Source: Clostridium sp. (lineage in GTDB: Bacteria > Bacillota > Clostridia > Clostridiales > Clostridiaceae). Taken from it: 5,493 bases of DNA. Below the pieces are notes generated by a model. That model was not told where the DNA came from. It searched no databases and worked only from the letters and a program-made list of their open reading frames with translations. Every line of letters starts with the position of its first letter. Position 1 is the stretch's first letter. The stretch spans positions 1-5,493 of the forward strand of contig JAAZGI010000078.1 in NCBI GenBank assembly GCA_012511315.1, in the 5' to 3' direction. Position numbers and translations under genes: made by a program. Positions 1 to 5,493 of the stretch are shown here, piece by piece.

Positions 1-492
1 GAAAATGAACTCACCATTGGAGCTGGTATTCCCCTGAACCCGGTGACGGGAGGCCCTTATGTAGATTCTGCTAGGATGACTCCCGTAGAGGGAATCTTTG
101 CCTGTGGCAATGTCCTTCATGTTCATGACATTGTGGATTTTGTAAGCAAAGAAGCTCGAATTGCAGGGCAAAGAGCTGCAGAGTTTGTTAAGAATAATAC
201 TGTAGAAAAAAAGAAGGCAAAAGGGAAGATCATCCCTATTCAGGCGGGTTATGGCATTCGCTATATTATTCCCTTTGGAGTCTATGAAAAAGAAGCTTCC
301 TGCGTTTTTTCCATGCGCTCAACAGAACGCTTCCAAAATGTTAGCCTTCAAGCCAGCCAAGGCGACTTGGTGCTTTTTAAACGCAGTTATCAAAGGTTGA
401 ACCCGTCAGAAATGATTCAAGTAGAGATGGACTTATCTAGAGTGAATTCAAGGGAGGTTATCGTCTTTAAAGTGGAGGTCCATCATGGTTAA
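1..492 (+). CDS. NAD(P)/FAD-dependent oxidoreductase, C-terminal part (5' end outside window)
   Basis: The frame is open from base 1, so this is the last 163 residues of a longer protein. The GTG at 43 is an internal valine codon, not a start. Visible residues about 30-37 (nt 88-111) read EGIFACGN and are followed by VLHVHDIVDFVS. This is the closing FAD-contact motif of two-dinucleotide-fold flavoproteins, with GN in place of the commoner GD, followed by the helix that ends the FAD domain. About 95 further residues form a C-terminal domain rich in beta-strand-type sequence that plain thioredoxin-reductase-like enzymes lack. The HVHD/DFVS signature and the following DUF1667 gene match the flavoprotein of the three-gene clusters (glycerol-3-phosphate dehydrogenase-like, FAD oxidoreductase, DUF1667) known in Thermotoga and Clostridia. 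Its electron acceptor is not known to me. It overlaps the next gene by 8 nt, so the two are probably translationally coupled. Family call is firm; the exact substrate is inference. Confidence 0.85.
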   Translation, partial: ENELTIGAGIPLNPVTGGPYVDSARMTPVEGIFACGNVLHVHDIVDFVSKEARIAGQRAAEFVKNNTVEKKKAKGKIIPIQAGYGIRYIIPFGVYEKEASCVFSMRSTERFQNVSLQASQGDLVLFKRSYQRLNPSEMIQVEMDLSRVNSREVIVFKVEVHHG

Positions 493-847
493 ACAAATGG
501 TTTGTACCCTTTGCCCGATGGGTTGTCAGCTGGAAATAACAGGGACCCTGGCAGGCTACCAGGTTAAGGGAAATAGCTGTCCCCGTGGGCAAGGGTATGC
601 AATTCAAGAAGTAACGGATCCAAGGCGTAGGGTGACCTCAACCATGCGAGTGAACAATGGAAATCGTAAACTAGTTTCAGTAAAAAGCAGCGAAGCCATT
701 CCTAAAGATCGAATATTTGATGTGATTCAAGCCATTTCTGAGATTGATTTAGAAGCACCGATTCAAGATGGAGCGGTTTTATTGGCCAACGTTTTAGGTA
801 TCGGTATAGATATGATAGCTACCAGCCAAGTAACTAAGAAAACTTGA
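485..847 (+). CDS. DUF1667 domain protein, small cysteine-motif partner of the FAD oxidoreductase
   Basis: A complete protein of 120 residues, the usual length for DUF1667 proteins. The start is ATG 485, with GGAGGT at 474-479 five bases upstream. The N-terminus carries CTLCPMGC (Cys7, Cys10, Cys14) and then GNSCPRG (Cys32). This Cx2Cx3C-x17-C layout resembles the N-terminal 4Fe-4S binding loop of molybdopterin oxidoreductases, so an FeS cluster is likely but unproven. No signal peptide or membrane segment is visible, so it should be cytoplasmic. The last ~50 residues are hydrophobic and helical, without recognised motifs. The start codon lies inside the end of the flavoprotein gene (ATGGTTAA overlap), which argues that the two products form one complex. 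By analogy with gene clusters in other anaerobes it may pass electrons from the flavoprotein of an anaerobic glycerol-3-phosphate oxidising system; that role is inference. Confidence 0.88.
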   Translation: MVKQMVCTLCPMGCQLEITGTLAGYQVKGNSCPRGQGYAIQEVTDPRRRVTSTMRVNNGNRKLVSVKSSEAIPKDRIFDVIQAISEIDLEAPIQDGAVLLANVLGIGIDMIATSQVTKKT

Positions 848-891
848 AGCAGCCTAAACTATTTTTTAAAAATTACTTTTTAGAATTTTAT

Positions 892-930
892 AAAAAAAGA
901 TCCGTGAAGCGATGCTGCACGGATCTTTTT
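892..930. terminator. Bidirectional rho-independent terminator between convergent operons
   Basis: A perfect 8-bp stem, GATCCGTG at 899-906 with CACGGATC at 918-925, is extended inside by AGC/GCT around a GAT loop after one A-G mismatch. Seven A precede the stem (892-898) and five T follow it (926-930), so the transcript has a U tract in either direction, longer (7 U) for the rnf side. It lies 51 nt past the DUF1667 stop and 30 nt past the rnfB stop, so it can end both operons. The rest of 848-955 is AT-rich and shows no gene. Confidence 0.88.
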
Positions 931-955
931 AAAATCAACTATTCAGTAGATTGGA

Positions 956-1777
956 TTACATGATCAAACCCATGGTAATGGATTTGGGTGGGCAAACCTT
1001 AATGCATTCACCACATTGGACACATTTATCTTGGTCAATGATGGCCAAGGAGTCTTTCATGGTAATGGCATCATACTTACAAGCTCTTACACAGAGAGTA
1101 CAACCAATGCAGCCGATGTCACAGGTCTTTCTAACTATTGGACCCAAGAGAGGGTTTGAACAGCGGTTGATGTAAGCATTTTCCACCTTTGGAATCGTGT
1201 GGATAATATTTTTAGGACATTCTAAGACACACTTACCACAGGATACGCAATTTTCTGGAATGATCCGAGCAACCCCATCAATAATTTCGATGGCATCATA
1301 TTCACAAACGGCTTCACAGTCGCCAAATCCAAGGCAACCATATACGCAACTACCAGGTCCCATTTGAACCAAATTCGCTGCTTTACAGGTTTGAATCCCA
1401 TTGTATTCATACCGTGGTTTTGTATGCTCTGATGTTCCTTGGCAGTAAACTTGAGCTACGGTAGGAACAAAGTCTCCACCGCTTTCGCCAAGATAGGCAG
1501 CGATTTCATCAACGGTATCAGCTCCACCAGGAATGCATTTGGTTAGATTGGTATCTTCCCCAGAAGCCAAGGCTTCAGCGTAACCAGCACAACCGGAATA
1601 ACCACAACCGCCGCAGTTTGCACCAGGTAGAATGACTAATAAGTCTTCAACCTTGGTATCCACTGGTACTGCAAAATACTTACTAACTACAAGGATTAGA
1701 GCACCTAGGATCAAGGCGGTGGCACCCATGATCAGTACAGGTAATCCAATATTGGATAAACTTAAACTTAATATCAT
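956..1777 (-). CDS. rnfB: RnfB, ferredoxin-side multi-[4Fe-4S] subunit of the Rnf complex
   Basis: RnfB is the likely entry point for electrons from reduced ferredoxin, anchored to the membrane with its clusters in the cytoplasm. The 273-residue protein has one N-terminal membrane helix (about residues 10-33). Next comes the four-Cys Fes domain (Cys55, 58, 63, 81; CGGCGYSGC then Cys81). Two ferredoxin-like units follow, with Cys144/148/154/158 and 177/180/183/187 in the first, and Cys219/223/226/229/233 and 252/255/258/262 in the second. It has 24 cysteines in all, enough for up to six clusters. The Escherichia coli protein is shorter, about 190 residues, with a single double-cluster unit, while this longer form is typical of clostridial and acetogen Rnf. 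The ATG is preceded by GGAGGAG at 1781-1787. The gene starts 12 nt after the rnfA stop and is last in the operon, just before the terminator. Confidence 0.96.
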   Translation of the reverse strand: MILSLSLSNIGLPVLIMGATALILGALILVVSKYFAVPVDTKVEDLLVILPGANCGGCGYSGCAGYAEALASGEDTNLTKCIPGGADTVDEIAAYLGESGGDFVPTVAQVYCQGTSEHTKPRYEYNGIQTCKAANLVQMGPGSCVYGCLGFGDCEAVCEYDAIEIIDGVARIIPENCVSCGKCVLECPKNIIHTIPKVENAYINRCSNPLLGPIVRKTCDIGCIGCTLCVRACKYDAITMKDSLAIIDQDKCVQCGECIKVCPPKSITMGLIM

Positions 1778-1789
1778 ATGCTCCTCCGA

Positions 1790-2377
1790 TTAGAACAGGT
1801 TCTCAGCGATGCCTTTGAATCCAAAGAAGGAAACTGACACGATGGAAGCGGCGATTAGAGTAATAGGTAGTCCAGCTAAGGAAGCTGGGATTTCAGCATC
1901 TTCAAGTCGTGTGCGAATGCTGGAGAAAATAAACATGGCTAAAGCGTAACCAAGTCCGGTCCCAAATGCATTGGTCAGGGACATTGAAAATCCATGTTGA
2001 GCCTCAACATTAATCAATGCAAGACCTAAAATTGCACAGTTTGTGGTGATCAAAGGAAGATAGATACCAAGCGCATTATACAGTGGCGGCATGGATTTTT
2101 TCATAATAGTTTCAACAACCTGTACCAAGGCAGCAATGACCAGAATAAAGGTCAAAGTTTGTAAGTAAGCTAAATCAAAAGCTTCTAGAATATAGTGGTT
2201 GATTGGCCAGGTAATGGCAGTTGCTCCCAACATAACAAAAATAACGGCCATAGACATGGACATTGCTGTTTTCACGTTTCTGGAAACTCCTAGAAAGGAG
2301 CAGATCGCAAGGAACTGAGCCAAAACCACGTTATTAACAAAGATCGTATTAAACAAAAGCTGTAAATAGTCAGTCAT
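1790..2377 (-). CDS. rnfA: RnfA, integral membrane subunit with intramembrane FeS cysteines
   Basis: A hydrophobic protein of 195 residues, the normal length of RnfA/NqrE, with about six membrane helices. With RnfE it forms the paralogous, oppositely oriented pair at the core of the complex. Cys26 (in FLAICSFLG) and Cys114 (in TTNCAILG) match the two cysteines that, with their RnfE counterparts, hold a 2Fe-2S centre within the membrane in Rnf and Na+-NQR structures. The helix 1 motif NNVVLAQFLAIC is characteristic. The start ATG shares one base with the rnfE stop (TAATG), and AAGGAGG at 2387-2393 sits nine bases upstream inside the rnfE coding end, so translation is coupled. No odd features are seen. 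Confidence 0.97.
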   Translation of the reverse strand: MTDYLQLLFNTIFVNNVVLAQFLAICSFLGVSRNVKTAMSMSMAVIFVMLGATAITWPINHYILEAFDLAYLQTLTFILVIAALVQVVETIMKKSMPPLYNALGIYLPLITTNCAILGLALINVEAQHGFSMSLTNAFGTGLGYALAMFIFSSIRTRLEDAEIPASLAGLPITLIAASIVSVSFFGFKGIAENLF

Positions 2378-3192
2378 TACTTGGTGCCTCCTTCTTTTGT
2401 AATCATGCCAGGCACGATCATTTTCTTAGGTCTCATTTGAGCTCTAAATTCAGCCATGCCGCAGCTTGCTTTTGAACCACAGCCTTCACAACCATTGTCA
2501 GGACAATCGGATTCATCGAATTGTGCTGCTTCTGCTTGAAGGGCTCCTTTTGTGGTTAATTTTTTGGCCTTGCTCTTAGCGGCATCGTCCATATAACGAA
2601 TAATACCAAGTGTTCCAGCAATCATTAGACCGTAAACAAAGAATCCGCCAGGAGGCATATTGATGATTCCCAGTGGGTATTCATTAAGAACAGGAATCGG
2701 CTTATCAAACCAAGTTCCATTACCGAAAATCTCACGGATGGAGGAGAGAATGACGATAGCCAAAGTAAATCCTAATCCCATACCTAATGCGTCCACAACG
2801 GAGCGAACGGGACCGTTTTTATTGGCGAAAGCTTCTGCACGACCAAGAATGATACAGTTTACTGTGATCAGAGGAATAAAGATTCCAAGCGATTTATTTA
2901 AGTCTGGGAAGTTAGCCGCAATCAATAGTTGAATGATGGTAACCATACCAGCGATGATGGTGATATAAACAGGGATTCGAACTTTATCAGAAACTAGATT
3001 ACGAATCACTGAAATGATTAAGTTGGTCATGATTAAAACAAGGGTTGTTGCAATTCCCATACCTATTCCATTCATAGCAGTTGTAGAAACAGCAAGAATA
3101 GGACAGGTACCAAGGAGTAGCATGAGAACCGGGTTTTCTTTTAACACACCACGGCTAAAAATTTCACCGAGGCCTTTTTGTTTCGTAGCCAT
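2377..3192 (-). CDS. rnfE: RnfE, integral membrane subunit with a cysteine-rich C-terminal tail
   Basis: RnfE pairs with RnfA to form the membrane core that carries electrons between the cytoplasmic and outer-side subunits. Residues 1-200 are the standard RnfE/NqrD fold: the ENPVLMLLLGTCP motif with Cys30, VNCIILGRAEAFA with Cys113 (the two intramembrane FeS ligands), and a last helix ending near IIRYMDD (about 202). The unusual part is a further ~70 residues. A lysine-rich linker (207-211) is followed by Cys230, Cys235, Cys238 and Cys244 (CPDNGCEGCGSKASC) and then a basic stretch to the end. The protein has 271 residues, while many RnfE proteins end soon after the last helix, at roughly 200-230. 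The lysines after the final helix suggest the tail is cytoplasmic. The start ATG has AAGGAGG at 3198-3204, overlapping the rnfG stop codon; the gap from rnfG is 10 nt. Tail function is unknown; a metal or FeS site is possible. Confidence 0.96.
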   Translation of the reverse strand: MATKQKGLGEIFSRGVLKENPVLMLLLGTCPILAVSTTAMNGIGMGIATTLVLIMTNLIISVIRNLVSDKVRIPVYITIIAGMVTIIQLLIAANFPDLNKSLGIFIPLITVNCIILGRAEAFANKNGPVRSVVDALGMGLGFTLAIVILSSIREIFGNGTWFDKPIPVLNEYPLGIINMPPGGFFVYGLMIAGTLGIIRYMDDAAKSKAKKLTTKGALQAEAAQFDESDCPDNGCEGCGSKASCGMAEFRAQMRPKKMIVPGMITKEGGTK

Positions 3193-3202
3193 TTTATCCT
3201 CC

Positions 3203-3763
3203 TTAGTAGCCGATGGCTTGAAGTGCCATTAGGGCTCTGTTTAGTGCATCTTTGATTGCGATACTAGTAGCTGTTGCGCCAGCAACCTGATCAAAGTTTG
3301 TTTTGCCACTTTCTCCTGAGAATGTGAATTCCTGATCGGCGGGTAGGCCTTTGAACTGGGCTTGATATTCTGGAGCCTCTGCATTCTTACCAAACCCTGG
3401 GGTTTCTCCATTACTTTGGGAGACGCTCATACCGGCTAATGTTTTGTCCGGTAAAAAAGCGGTGATAATTGGAACAGGTCCACCATAGCCAGAAGCTTCA
3501 GATAATACGATATAGCCAAGCTGCTCAGAACCATTAAGTGCTTCATAAATGCCGGTGACACCGTCCACTTCTGAATCTTCGGCTTTTTTGAAAGAATCTG
3601 CCTCAGGCATGAGTTCTTTCATGACGATTTCCGCATCACCAAGATCATTGGCGGCGATTTTATCTTTTGTGGCACCGTAGGTTAGGGATAAAAGTAAGGC
3701 GGTAATAATGGTAATAATAGTTAAGACCAGTACGGGCCATAATCCTTCTTTTTCTTTAAGCAT
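3203..3763 (-). CDS. rnfG: RnfG, FMN-binding membrane-anchored subunit
   Basis: RnfG carries covalently bound FMN on the outer face of the membrane and relays electrons between the RnfA/E FeS centre and RnfD. The protein of 186 residues has one N-terminal membrane helix (about 8-29), then an FMN_bind domain with NGETPGFG (about 118-125) and DQVAGATATS (about 158-167). In the latter, Thr164 is the expected site attached to FMN by the ApbE transferase. Common forms of the motif have S or T before GAT; here it is A. I chose ATG 3763 rather than the in-frame GTG at 3772, because that GTG lies within the Shine-Dalgarno sequence GGGAGGTG (3770-3777), whereas the ATG is six bases downstream of it. 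With this start the gene overlaps rnfD by 8 nt (ATGCTTAA). No apbE gene is present in the window, so the flavin transferase must be encoded elsewhere. Confidence 0.95.
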   Translation of the reverse strand: MLKEKEGLWPVLVLTIITIITALLLSLTYGATKDKIAANDLGDAEIVMKELMPEADSFKKAEDSEVDGVTGIYEALNGSEQLGYIVLSEASGYGGPVPIITAFLPDKTLAGMSVSQSNGETPGFGKNAEAPEYQAQFKGLPADQEFTFSGESGKTNFDQVAGATATSIAIKDALNRALMALQAIGY

Positions 3764-4703
3764 GTTTGACACCTCCCACTGGCTTGGTCATTGTGTAGCG
3801 ATCGATTGTCGGTGTAAATAGATTCATTAATAAAATGGCATAGGAGACACCTTCTGGAAGTGCTCCGTAAAACCGAATTAAGCCGGTGATCAAACCACAA
3901 CCTACACCAAAAATAATTTTCCCAGTTGTTGTTTGCGGAGAGGTTACATAGTCCGTTGCCATGAAGATAGCTCCAAGCATTAATCCACCCGTTAGCATGC
4001 TAACGACGGGATCGTTACCGGTAATCAGTGCCATGAGGGCAACAGTACCTACAAAAGTAACTGGAATCCAAGCTTTAATGACACCGCGAACTAATAAATA
4101 AACAAAGCCTAATAAAAGAGCGGCTGCACAAACTTCACCAATGACACCTGCGTGCTGTCCTAAAAACAGTTTCATGGTGCTTGGAATTGATTTGCCAGCA
4201 GCATTTAAAGCCATGGGTGTAGCGGAAGAAACGAGATCACCAGAACTACTTGACCCAATCGCTGCAAAAGCTGGTTTCACAGAAAACTCACTCATCTGCT
4301 CTGGAAAGGACAGAAGTAAGATAATCCGTGCTGCGATGGCAGGGTTGGCAAAGTTATTGCCGATTCCACCAAACATTTCCTTGATTACAATGATAGCAAT
4401 CAGGGCACCTAATACAGGAATCCACAATGGGATGGACGCAGGCATATTAAAAGCGATGAGAACTCCCGTTACGACTGCAGATAAATTGTTTAAGTAAAGT
4501 GGCGTCTTGCGAACTTTAGCTGAAATAAATTCAAAAACTAAAGCAGCAGAGACGGTAACCGCTGTGATAATGAGCGAACGGTAGCCGAATATAAAGACGG
4601 ATGCAATGAGAGCTGGAACCAGTGCAATTAGCACATCCAACATGATGTTTTGAGTTGATCTTGAATCACGAATATGCGGTGAACTTGATACTGATAAATT
4701 CAT
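3756..4703 (-). CDS. rnfD: RnfD, flavinylated integral membrane subunit
   Basis: RnfD is the membrane subunit homologous to NqrB, thought to take part in ion translocation. The 315-residue protein has the usual N-terminus (SPHIRDSRSTQNIMLDVLIA), multiple membrane helices, the GGIGNNFANPAIAARI motif (112-127) and the conserved end MATDYVTSPQTTTGK followed by the RFYGALPEG and NLFTPTIDRYT blocks. The covalent FMN site should be Thr162 in DLVSSATPMAL (156-166; Thr codon 4218-4220). The motif reads SSAT where Vibrio Rnf and NQR proteins have SGAT; I believe similar SAT forms occur in other Clostridia but cannot check it here. The start ATG shares one base with the rnfC stop (TAATG), and AAGGAGG at 4714-4720 lies ten bases upstream within the end of rnfC. 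Its last codons overlap the start of rnfG by 8 nt. Length and composition are normal. Confidence 0.97.
   Translation of the reverse strand: MNLSVSSSPHIRDSRSTQNIMLDVLIALVPALIASVFIFGYRSLIITAVTVSAALVFEFISAKVRKTPLYLNNLSAVVTGVLIAFNMPASIPLWIPVLGALIAIIVIKEMFGGIGNNFANPAIAARIILLLSFPEQMSEFSVKPAFAAIGSSSSGDLVSSATPMALNAAGKSIPSTMKLFLGQHAGVIGEVCAAALLLGFVYLLVRGVIKAWIPVTFVGTVALMALITGNDPVVSMLTGGLMLGAIFMATDYVTSPQTTTGKIIFGVGCGLITGLIRFYGALPEGVSYAILLMNLFTPTIDRYTMTKPVGGVKHA
3770..3777 (-). promoter_or_regulatory. Ribosome binding site that decides the rnfG start
   Basis: The sequence GGGAGGTG on the minus strand lies six bases before ATG 3763. Its last three bases are the GTG at 3772 that would otherwise extend the frame by three residues. 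A start codon inside its own Shine-Dalgarno sequence is implausible, so the site supports the ATG. Confidence 0.8.
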
Positions 4704-5493
4704 TAGTTGGCTGCCTCCTTTGCTTTTTTGATTCGATCGAGCTCCATGCGATAGATTCTCTTGCCAGATCGAATGGATTGAACAAGTTGGATTTTAGCCG
4801 GACAAACGTAAGCACAACAACCGCATTCAAAGCAGTTCATTACAGCATAGTCATCGAGGCGATCAAAATCTTTCTTTTTAGTAGCTTTATTAAGAATGTT
4901 TGGCATTAATCCTGCAGGGCAGCTGTCAATGCAACGGGCACAGTTAATACAAGGTGATTCTTCAGGAACAATAGCTCCTTGATCCAATAAAATAATTGCG
5001 TTATTGTTTTTAACAATCGGTGTACCGAAATCGGACATGGCGAGTCCCATCATAGGACCACCCATAAGAACTTTCCGAGGTTCTTTGACGGTGCCACCGG
5101 TTTTTTCAACTAAATCAGAGATTAAGGTTCCAATTGGCACTTCATAGTTTCCAGGCCCAGCTGGGCAATCTCCAGTTAAAGTAACAACACGTTTAACAAG
5201 GGGTAAGCCGGTTGCAATGAATTTAGAAATATAATTGACTGTGGAGAGGTTTAATACCATGACATTAACGTCGTGGGGTAACCCTTGAGCTGGAATAACA
5301 CGGCCAGTGATAGCTTGAATCATGACCTTTTCAGCTCCTTGCGGATAACGCACGGGCATGACACGAATTTCTATTTGACTCTGTGCATTTTGACGAGCGA
5401 TTTCTTCCTCGAGAGATTTAAGACCATTGGGCTTGTTTTGTTCAATGCCAATGATTGCTTTGGGAATCTCCATATATTTTAATACGGTGAGGA
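4703..5493 (-). CDS. rnfC: RnfC, NADH-side iron-sulfur subunit, C-terminal part (5' end outside window)
   Basis: RnfC is the peripheral cytoplasmic subunit where electrons reach NAD+. The visible 262 residues are the C-terminal portion of a protein usually about 440 long in Clostridia; the N-terminal part, including the start of the nucleotide/FMN-binding region, is missing. The frame stays open to the window edge, and the ATG at 5473 has no ribosome site and falls inside the conserved region around AIIGIEQNKP, so it is internal. An SLBB-like segment (VTLTGDCPAGPGNYEVPIGT, about 5120-5190) is followed by two 4Fe-4S motifs: CINCARCIDSCP (about 4916-4951) and CFECGCCAYVCP (about 4799-4834). The second has an extra cysteine next to the third ligand. 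A short basic helix ends the protein, and the long alanine-rich C-terminal repeats of enterobacterial RnfC are absent. It is the first gene of the operon and is coupled to rnfD by a TAATG overlap. Confidence 0.96.
   Translation of the reverse strand, partial: LTVLKYMEIPKAIIGIEQNKPNGLKSLEEEIARQNAQSQIEIRVMPVRYPQGAEKVMIQAITGRVIPAQGLPHDVNVMVLNLSTVNYISKFIATGLPLVKRVVTLTGDCPAGPGNYEVPIGTLISDLVEKTGGTVKEPRKVLMGGPMMGLAMSDFGTPIVKNNNAIILLDQGAIVPEESPCINCARCIDSCPAGLMPNILNKATKKKDFDRLDDYAVMNCFECGCCAYVCPAKIQLVQSIRSGKRIYRMELDRIKKAKEAAN

Noticed and set aside
43..45. GTG as the start of the first gene
   Set aside because: The frame is open from base 1, and the protein would lack nearly all of its FAD domain.
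848..955. Small RNA gene or promoter in the intergenic stretch
   Set aside because: No convincing -35/-10 pair is seen; the AT-rich sequence and hairpin are explained by termination of both operons.
951..1175. Plus-strand open frame opposite the 3' end of rnfB
   Set aside because: It is antisense to clear ferredoxin motifs of RnfB, has no ribosome site and gives a composition unlike a real protein (rich in Met and Gln).
1222..1410. Minus-strand 62-codon frame inside rnfB
   Set aside because: It is an out-of-frame overlap within the cysteine-motif region of RnfB, with no ribosome site.
2660..3232. Two plus-strand open frames opposite rnfE
   Set aside because: Both are shadows of the conserved RnfE membrane segments and lack Shine-Dalgarno sequences.
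4141..4497. Plus-strand frame of 118 codons opposite rnfD
   Set aside because: It is antisense to the conserved RnfD core, with no ribosome site and no recognisable motif.
5471..5473. ATG as the start of rnfC
   Set aside because: The frame is open upstream to the window edge, no Shine-Dalgarno sequence is present, and the following residues are an internal conserved block of RnfC.
4655..5482. Plus-strand frames opposite rnfC
   Set aside because: They are antisense to the SLBB and iron-sulfur regions of RnfC and lack start signals.
1..5493. CRISPR array, tRNA/rRNA, insertion sequence or attachment site
   Set aside because: No direct repeat series, tRNA-like cloverleaf, transposase motif or terminal inverted repeats were seen; the window is almost fully coding.

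Overview
The window carries most of an rnf operon on the minus strand, in the order rnfC-rnfD-rnfG-rnfE-rnfA-rnfB (positions 5493 down to 956). Rnf is a membrane complex that passes electrons from reduced ferredoxin to NAD+ and couples this to export of Na+ or H+. The gene order is the one known from acetogens and other anaerobic Clostridia such as Acetobacterium woodii. Moderate-to-low GC, strong GGAGG ribosome sites, tight gene packing and the long multi-cluster RnfB all point to a strictly anaerobic member of the Clostridia/Eubacteriales. The genus cannot be fixed from this window.

Positions 1-847 hold two overlapping plus-strand genes. The first is the 3' end of a pyridine-nucleotide/FAD oxidoreductase. 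The second is a complete small DUF1667 protein with a CxxCxxxC...C iron-sulfur-like motif. This pair is typically found with an anaerobic glycerol-3-phosphate dehydrogenase-type gene, which would lie upstream and outside the window. The 108 bases between this pair and rnfB (848-955) contain one perfect 8-bp hairpin flanked by A and T tracts, a terminator shared by the two convergent operons.

Positions 956-5493 are the rnf operon. RnfC (3' part only) carries an SLBB-type domain and two 4Fe-4S motifs and is the NADH-side subunit. RnfD and RnfG are membrane subunits with candidate threonines for covalent FMN. RnfE and RnfA are paralogous six-helix proteins, each keeping the two cysteines that hold the intramembrane FeS centre. 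RnfB is the ferredoxin-side multi-cluster subunit. Genes are coupled by overlaps (1 nt at rnfC/rnfD and rnfE/rnfA, 8 nt at rnfD/rnfG) or gaps of about 10 nt, and no internal promoter or terminator is evident. The operon promoter and rnfC start lie beyond position 5493.

Nothing here is a wholly new system. The points that merit a second look are a cysteine-rich C-terminal tail on RnfE, an exact 75-residue internal duplication in RnfB, non-standard flavinylation motifs in RnfD and RnfG, and the poorly characterised FAD-oxidoreductase/DUF1667 pair facing the operon.
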